64,000 bases of DNA from Ilyonectria destructans (taxonomy: Eukaryota > Ascomycota > Sordariomycetes > Hypocreales > Nectriaceae): the NCBI GenBank assembly GCA_020740775.1, contig JAHEWK010000015.1, positions 558,001-622,000 of the forward strand, read 5' to 3'. Position 1 is the first letter of the stretch. Each line of letters starts with the position of its first letter. The position numbers and the translations under genes were made by a program. Shown one piece after another: positions 58,444-64,000 of this stretch. The notes beneath the pieces are model-generated. The model had not been told where the DNA came from, ran no database searches, and saw nothing but the letters and a program-made list of their open reading frames with translations.

Positions 58444-59280
58444 TCAAGAACTCCCCGCAGCAGCTGTAAACCGCTGCGAAGCCAAACCCCCTCCATCAAC
58501 GAGAATATCCGTACCATCTATGAAGCATGCGTCAGGGCTAGCGAGAAAAGCCACAACGTTTGCAACATCATCTGAAGTTCCTGCCCTCGGAATGAGAGCT
58601 GATTCAATCATGGCCCGGATCGCGGCTCCCCCTTCCGTCTGCAACTCATGGCGGACCATTGCCGTGGCGATAACACCTGGACTAACCGAGTTGACTCTGA
58701 TTCCGTTCGTCTTACCAGCGACGGCCGCGACCTGAACTCGAGCCAGGTTTCCCTTCTTGGCGATGCTGTATGCCAGACCTGAGTCCCCATCAAGGTTGAT
58801 ATCTGGGTGGCTCAGCAGCTTGTCTCTTGGGGCGGTTGCCAAGTGCAGTTCCAGGTCTGGAGATACAGCTGGACCAGCCATGTGCCCCGCCAAACTAGAG
58901 ATAGTGATGAGCGAAGAGCCTGGAGCCATGACTTCGATAAAAGCGTCGAGGACATTGGCGGTTCCCAGTAAATCGATTTCATAGACCCGCTTGGCGGTAC
59001 CCATATTAGGAGAGATACCAGCAGTGTTGACGACCGTGTTGAGCTGGCCAGTGGCAGCGGCGAATTTGGCCAACTCAGTGACTGATTCATAGCTTGACAC
59101 ATCGATAATTCGGGTTTCAACCTCGTGGCCATGATCTCGCAGCGACTCTGCAGCCGTATCGAGTGCCTTTTGCGAGTAGTCAGCTAGCACCACGCGCTGA
59201 CCAGGGCCGAGGCGCCTAGCAATGGCAAGTCCCAAGCCACCTGCCCCAATCACGACGAGAGCACTGCGGTAGACTGACAT
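58444..59280 (-). CDS. short-chain dehydrogenase/reductase
   Basis: A single exon of 278 codons from MSVYRSALVVIG. The Rossmann cofactor loop is GAGGLGLAIA. LADYS follows beta-2, where Asp favours NAD(H) over NADP(H). NTAGIS replaces NNAG. The catalytic residues are Ser in LITISSLAG and the YxxxK pair in AYSIAKKGNL. SPGVIATAM and the C-terminal DGTDILVDGG complete the classical SDR pattern. The active-site loop between Ser and Tyr is longer than usual (about 40 residues). The substrate is unknown. It lies downstream of the aconitase-like pseudogene and near the acyltransferase gene; a former gene cluster is possible. Confidence 0.88.
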   Translation of the reverse strand: MSVYRSALVVIGAGGLGLAIARRLGPGQRVVLADYSQKALDTAAESLRDHGHEVETRIIDVSSYESVTELAKFAAATGQLNTVVNTAGISPNMGTAKRVYEIDLLGTANVLDAFIEVMAPGSSLITISSLAGHMAGPAVSPDLELHLATAPRDKLLSHPDINLDGDSGLAYSIAKKGNLARVQVAAVAGKTNGIRVNSVSPGVIATAMVRHELQTEGGAAIRAMIESALIPRAGTSDDVANVVAFLASPDACFIDGTDILVDGGGLASQRFTAAAGSS

Positions 59281-60080
59281 GGCGATAGATATGTGGGTAT
59301 GTACTTCAAATATGTAGATTGAGGCAACTAATTGTTATGGAGTTCGGTGGAGGCGTGTGAAGAAACACGTCAAGGCGGATAACAATATGGCGGACATCCT
59401 CTGGTCCAATGCTAAAGGAGTCCAGCTGCTGACTTTCAGGGAATTTCTTCTCCACTTATAGACGGGAATTCGGCCCGTCGGCAACAATGAGAAGTTCAAA
59501 ATCAGGGAATATCATATCATAGTTCGTCCCATGACCGGTGCGAACTTGCATTGCGGGGTAACCGGGGTCTCGGGGAGGCCCAAGGAACCGAACCTACAGA
59601 GTCCGCTCTCAACAGGTTGCCTCGATCCAAAGGGTTAAGCTTAAAGCTCTGTGGTCCTATTCGTGTTCGTATCGATCTTGAGGTCGGCATGCCTAGAACA
59701 GAGAGACGTCGGTCCCACTTTGCCAAGGTAATGGGACAAAAGCATTATCGTAGTGGAGTGATCTACGTTCTGATTATGATGTTTAAGTCACTGAATCCTG
59801 ATATCCCCTTTCACCCCAACTGTCTATTTAACGTCAACTCGATTAGCAGTAAACGAAGGTTACGGCTGGCAACACTCGAGTTTGTCTGAGTCACGGCAAT
59901 TCGGACGAAGTTCATGTATGTCCTGGGACGGTGAACTAGGCCAAACGTTGCCAAGTCAGGGTTTGGTTTGCAGCACTTTCACATTCCCACCACTGAATCA
60001 GTGCTCCGAAACGTTGCACTGATTCAGCGGTCTTCTTGACTCTGTTTCCAAATTGAGTTCTCATCAACAGCCAATCATAA
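59281..60080. other. SDR upstream region and spacer
   Basis: Presumed promoter of the SDR gene, then sequence without a gene. The frame at 59551-59889 has no domain or start support. Confidence 0.4.
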
Positions 60081-60173
60081 TCCGGTATGGTGTAATGGCT
60101 AACATTTCGCGCTCTCACTACTGAGAGATCAACTTGATCCGCGGAGCTCAGGGTTCGATTCCCTGTACCGGAG
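60081..60173 (+). tRNA. tRNA-Glu(CUC) with 21-nt intron
   Basis: Mature sequence as the other copies. Intron 60118-60138 is a CTACTGAGAGATCAAC variant. The upstream CCAATCATAA is similar to the flank of the minus copy at 62064-62156. Confidence 0.95.
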
Positions 60174-60725
60174 TGAATCTTTCTTTTTGCCCCTCTATTC
60201 TTCTCGCCAGAAGCCAACCTGTCTTTTGCATAGAGCTCAGTCACCCGTAGGCAGCCAGTCGTCATGACCATCAGCGGTGCCAAGATGGCGACTCTACGAC
60301 TGAACAACGACACGCCCTTTGGATGTTGGAGAAGTCAACCGTTTCCTTTTTGCTCCATCTTTTCCCCTTACTTTGAGAACTCCCCGACGATGCAGACGAC
60401 TTCCTGGTACGTGGCCAGCGCCTCCGTCCTGGCTCCCTCACAGAGCTCCGAACCGACGAGCTTGACCGCACCGCCAGCCGCCCTGGAAGCTCGCGCGCAA
60501 GAAAAACACACTTCAATGGACTCAATTAGGTGCTCTACAGCTCCATGACCCGGTAAATCTCCCCAAAACGCATCCCCGGCGTGCTCAGTTGCCCTTCATT
60601 CAGCGCAGCGTCCCAGCGTACCCGCGGCTCGAACCCCGCGCGCCCCCGGCGGCTACCCACCAAAACCGCGCTGTCCCATTTCCTTAGGCATCTTTAGCGG
60701 CGCCGAACTTCAACAAACACCACTA

Positions 60726-60818
60726 TCCGGTATGGTGTAATGGCTAACATTTCGCGCTCTCATAACTTGAGAGATCATCTGATCCGCGGAGCTCAGGGTT
60801 CGATTCCCTGTACCGGAG
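60726..60818 (+). tRNA. tRNA-Glu(CUC), TAACTT-type intron
   Basis: Intron 60763-60783 begins TAACTTGAGAGATC instead of TTACTGAGAGATC, a second intron allele that keeps GAGAG. The exon sequence is unchanged. A T-rich terminator (TTTCTTTTTG) follows. Confidence 0.95.
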
Positions 60819-61298
60819 TTGCCTTTCTTTTTGACGTTTCTTGCGATTTCACTATTTTTGTTTCTTGGTGGTGGTGATGCCGGGCTGTGTTCGTAAGCAC
60901 CCAGCAGACGGGAACGTGAGCCTAAGAGGTTTACGCAACGTTGATCGGGTATTCTTTTTGTGCAGTTATTTGTCCTGAAACCCTATTGAGAACTGGCGTG
61001 CTAATATAGTGTCAGGTGTGTCCATCATGTCGATCAAGTTATTCACCGGAATTCCCCTGTGAACAACACCCAAACTCAACCCGACGCCAGAAACCGAGAT
61101 CACCTCACATCAAATATCCAAGGCACAATCCCCCACCTCCGATTCCTTTTTTTCACACGCTTCTCCAGCTACTTGCCCTTCCCTCAGCATCCAGGCATAT
61201 CGCCACCCGCACCGCGCCCCGCCAGTTCCCCAGTATTCCCGATGCGCCATTTTCTTAGCCCCCGATAACAAACCGACTCTTCAACAAATACCATCCGA

Positions 61299-61392
61299 TC
61301 CGGTATGGTGTAATGGCTAACATTTCGCGCTCTCATAACTTGAGAGATTTATCTGATCCGCGGAGCTCAGGGTTCGATTCCCTGTACCGGAG
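61299..61392 (+). tRNA. tRNA-Glu(CUC), TAACTT-type intron, 22 nt
   Basis: Intron 61336-61357 is of the TAACTT type with one added T. The upstream flank (CGCCATTTTCTTAG, then CGATAAC) resembles that of the copy at 43219. Terminator TTTCTTTTTG. Confidence 0.95.
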
Positions 61393-62063
61393 TTTCTTTT
61401 TGATCTTCAACCCAATCTTTTTGCCGGTTTGTTGAGGTTTTCATGACGAGTGTTGTGAGAAGAGGTTGCATATCAGCCGATATTGGTTTGAGTTTTCCTA
61501 GTGGGGCAGCCTACGAGTATCGACTTGTTCGGGGGTAGGTGAATTACAGAGAGGCCTTTGAAGTCAATCCGTCACCAGAAGCGCAGTCTCTTTCTGTCGA
61601 ATAAGATCGGTGCAAGACGCTTAGAGCCTTGCTTCAAGTGAAGCACCTGCTATTCTCTCGGTGTTTTGAGGTTGCCGCCCACGACACTGCACCAGCGCAT
61701 ACTTGACAATGAGCCTGTCAGTCATGGTATGATATATTCGACTTGCAAGTGCAAAAAGGCCGATGGTTTCTAATAGCATGCTGCCTCGTTTCTGACTTCC
61801 GTCGTCCGTATTTATTACCCTGCACTACTTCGGTCAACAACCCTACGGCCTCGATTGTCTACAACAGCCCTTTATCCTTCAACTCATTCTCGCTACTTAG
61901 ATGAAGGAAGTATTACCATCCCACTCACACTCCGTCGCCCTTCCCCTTCAACCACAAACAATACATCCATCATACACACACACACCTACCCACACCGCAC
62001 AAGCATCTCCAAACAAAAAGAAATCATCTCCCAGTGGCCAAGAGGGCCAAAAAGGAAGGTTTA
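61393..62063. other. spacer between tRNA-Glu genes
   Basis: No supported gene. A short CACA tract (about 61974-61999) and C-rich sequence precede the minus-strand tRNA. Confidence 0.4.
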
Positions 62064-62156
62064 CTCCGGTACAGGGAATCGAACCCTGAGCTCCGCGGAT
62101 CAGATGATCTCTCAAGTTATGAGAGCGCGAAATGTTAGCCATTACACCATACCGGA
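62064..62156 (-). tRNA. tRNA-Glu(CUC), TAACTT-type intron
   Basis: Minus-strand copy with intron 62099-62119 identical to that of the 60726 copy. Its upstream side has CCAATCACAA as in the 60081 copy. Confidence 0.95.
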
Positions 62157-62592
62157 TTGTGATTGGCTAGTTGCTTGACATGGGAGCTCAAGATTGTCAC
62201 TATCAAAGCTGGGATTGAAGATGATCCATCCAGTGAGGACAAGAGAGTGAAGGGCCGTGGGGGTGTGTGCAGTGGTGGTTGAAGTGCAACTCAGTGGTTT
62301 ATCGTGGATGCTTCAGTATCTATACACGCAGTCCGAGTATTATTCAGACAGCTTGATTAATCGGCCAAGGAAAAGTTCAAAGTAGCAAGACAAATACATG
62401 TCTCACTAAAACCCTTCCATCCATTCATTTCCTTCCTCCCTCTTCCCCTTCCTCTCTTCTCAATCCCCTTCTCCTTCTCGACCCGCACGGCCCACCTCGC
62501 CAGCCAACTCACAACACCACGCGGGAAAAAAACCACCACAAGAACCCACTCACTGTTCGGACAAAGAACGGCAAAAAAGAAAGTAATGGCAA

Positions 62593-62685
62593 CTCCGGTA
62601 CAGGGAATCGAACCCTGAGCTCCGCGGATCAAGATGATCTCTCAGTAATGAGAGCGCGAAATGTTAGCCATTACACCATACCGGA
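62593..62685 (-). tRNA. tRNA-Glu(CUC), TTACTG-type intron
   Basis: Minus-strand copy with intron 62628-62648 identical to that of the 43219 copy. Last tRNA before the INO80 gene; the 3' flank has a T-run (CTTTCTTTTTTG). Confidence 0.95.
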
Positions 62686-63144
62686 TTGACGAAATGCGAG
62701 CAAACTTGACACTATAGAGGGCTCGCTGCTGCCAAGGCGGATCATCATAGCGAAAGCCGTCAACCAAGTATCAAGATCTCACAAGCACATCAAGGAGTAC
62801 CCATAATAGCCCTTGTCTCAGTCTCGCAGATAAACAGTTAATGATCCACAAAATGATAGTAATGTAATGCGATATAATCATCGTTTGTCTATCAATATAA
62901 GTACACTCCCATCAAAACCATGGAATGCCGGTTCCCTTCGGTCTTCTTTTGGCTTTTAAGATGTCCATGTCTAGCAACTCCCGTCCAAGGCTGCAGCGTA
63001 GAGCCCAGACCAGACCCTCGAATACGTCAAAACACATCAAGTTACAAATGATATCCTTCACTCCGCTGATTATCCCGTGCAGCCCCATCCTTGTGTTTGT
63101 TATTACACGCGCCCTGCGACTCGGCGCTAATTGCGAGTCCATGT

Positions 63145-64000
63145 CTACACCATGCCATCAGCAATGGCGAGTCGTTGCTTGGCCGTCTTGGCCCTCTTGC
63201 TTGACCCCTTTCCTCTGCCCTTCTTGCCCTTGGTGTCACTCTCAGCCGGCGTGGCAGGTGTGGCCGTTCCGGAAAGCGCTTGCTTGGAGCCATCATCAAA
63301 GTTGCCCTCTCCTGTCGATTCGTTAGCACATGTCTCGGGAATCAAGCATGTTCTCTGCTTACCTTCATGATACATCTCGTCCAAACTAGCCGGGTTCTCG
63401 GCCTTCTTACGCTTACCACCCTTCTTCTTTACTTGCTTCTCGAATTCGCCCGACTCGAGCATCTCCTTCTCTCGCTGCTCAATCATGGCAGCCTGATCAT
63501 CATCCGCCAGCCACATGGCAATATCGCGGTTGCGGTTTTCAGGAGCCCGACGGCCAGAGAAGTCAACGCTCGAACCGCCACCAGTAATGACGACACGCTG
63601 CACCTCCTCCTTCTGCAAAGCTCGCTTCCGGATACGCTCCTCAATGGTGCCGCGAGTGATGAGACGATACACCGTAACCTGCCTGGTCTGACCCAGTCGA
63701 TGGGCTCGGTCCATGGCCTGGGAATCAATGGTCGGGTTCCAATCCGAGTCGTAGAAGATGACGGTGTCAGCGGACGTCAGGTTAATACCGAGACCACCAG
63801 CACGAGTCGACAACAAGAAAATGAAAATCTCGGGGCGCGTCTGGAAGTCGTGGACCGTGTCACGTCGATCCTCCAGCTTGGTAGATCCATCTAGACGGCA
63901 GTACTTGTAGTTGCGGTACGTCAGGTACTCCTCCATCATGTCAATCATGCGAGTCATCTGGAAGTACAGCAGAACACGATGGCCTTCGTTCTTGAGCTTG
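63145..64000 (-). CDS. INO80: INO80 chromatin-remodelling ATPase, C-terminal part
   Basis: Partial: the gene continues beyond the right edge. Visible exons are 64000-63363 and 63311-63145, with a 51-nt intron (GTAAGC, CTAAC, CAG). The sequence begins inside the helicase C lobe ([17 protein letters not shown]) and covers motif IV-VI features: [54 protein letters not shown] and [20 protein letters not shown]. Then comes the INO80-specific post-helicase segment ([32 protein letters not shown]) and a Lys-rich nuclear-type tail ([18 protein letters not shown]). INO80 slides nucleosomes and removes H2A.Z. These features separate it from SNF2, SWR1 and ISWI. Confidence 0.95.
   Translation of the reverse strand, partial: KLKNEGHRVLLYFQMTRMIDMMEEYLTYRNYKYCRLDGSTKLEDRRDTVHDFQTRPEIFIFLLSTRAGGLGINLTSADTVIFYDSDWNPTIDSQAMDRAHRLGQTRQVTVYRLITRGTIEERIRKRALQKEEVQRVVITGGGSSVDFSGRRAPENRNRDIAMWLADDDQAAMIEQREKEMLESGEFEKQVKKKGGKRKKAENPASLDEMYHEGKQRTCLIPETCANESTGEGNFDDGSKQALSGTATPATPAESDTKGKKGRGKGSSKRAKTAKQRLAIADGMV

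Overview
The window is nuclear DNA of a filamentous ascomycete. Protein genes are split by short introns (45-84 nt, with one of 474 nt) that have GTRNGY donors, internal CTAAC/CTAAT boxes and YAG acceptors. Protein families match Pezizomycotina, most like Sordariomycetes and perhaps Hypocreales; that placement is inference from remembered family resemblance, not a search. tRNA genes carry canonical introns after position 37. I assembled exons by hand and each gene model closes in frame.

Left part (1-9.6 kb): the tail of a Ty1/copia-type Gag at the very edge, 2.8 kb without a gene, a GPI-anchored Cys-rich wall protein, and a six-exon Zn2Cys6 transcription factor on the minus strand. A gene-poor stretch with an AT-rich island follows.

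Core part (9.6-36.2 kb): a dense run of housekeeping genes. These are sterol O-acyltransferase, Hsp90, a flavin reductase-like protein, mitochondrial ribosomal protein bL31m, retromer sorting nexin Vps5 (with a GC-AG intron), TFIID subunit TAF5 divergent from Mediator subunit MED11, a Ytp1-like membrane protein, ribosome-biogenesis factor Alb1, an acidic orphan and a C2H2 zinc-finger protein.

Accessory part (37.0-62.7 kb): this opens and closes with tRNA-Glu(CUC) genes and holds 13 tRNA genes in all (7 Glu-CUC, 6 Gly-GCC). Between them lie a 1504-residue NLR-type receptor, a cupin, a secreted Hsp70-fold protein, a P-loop kinase, a PaxU/DUF829 hydrolase, an alcohol-acetyltransferase-like enzyme, a homoaconitase-like pseudogene with RIP-compatible stop codons, and a short-chain dehydrogenase. 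Three tRNA-Gly genes sit on exact 225-bp spacing, and a 44-bp satellite lies beside another. The core genome resumes with the 3' part of INO80, which runs off the right edge.

The most striking item is the NLR at 37.6-42.5 kb. It joins two effector-type domains in one chain, a SesB/SERAC1-like lipase and a PNP_UDP nucleoside phosphorylase, ahead of NB-ARC and a TPR array with six near-identical 42-residue units. It lies between two direct tRNA-Glu copies.
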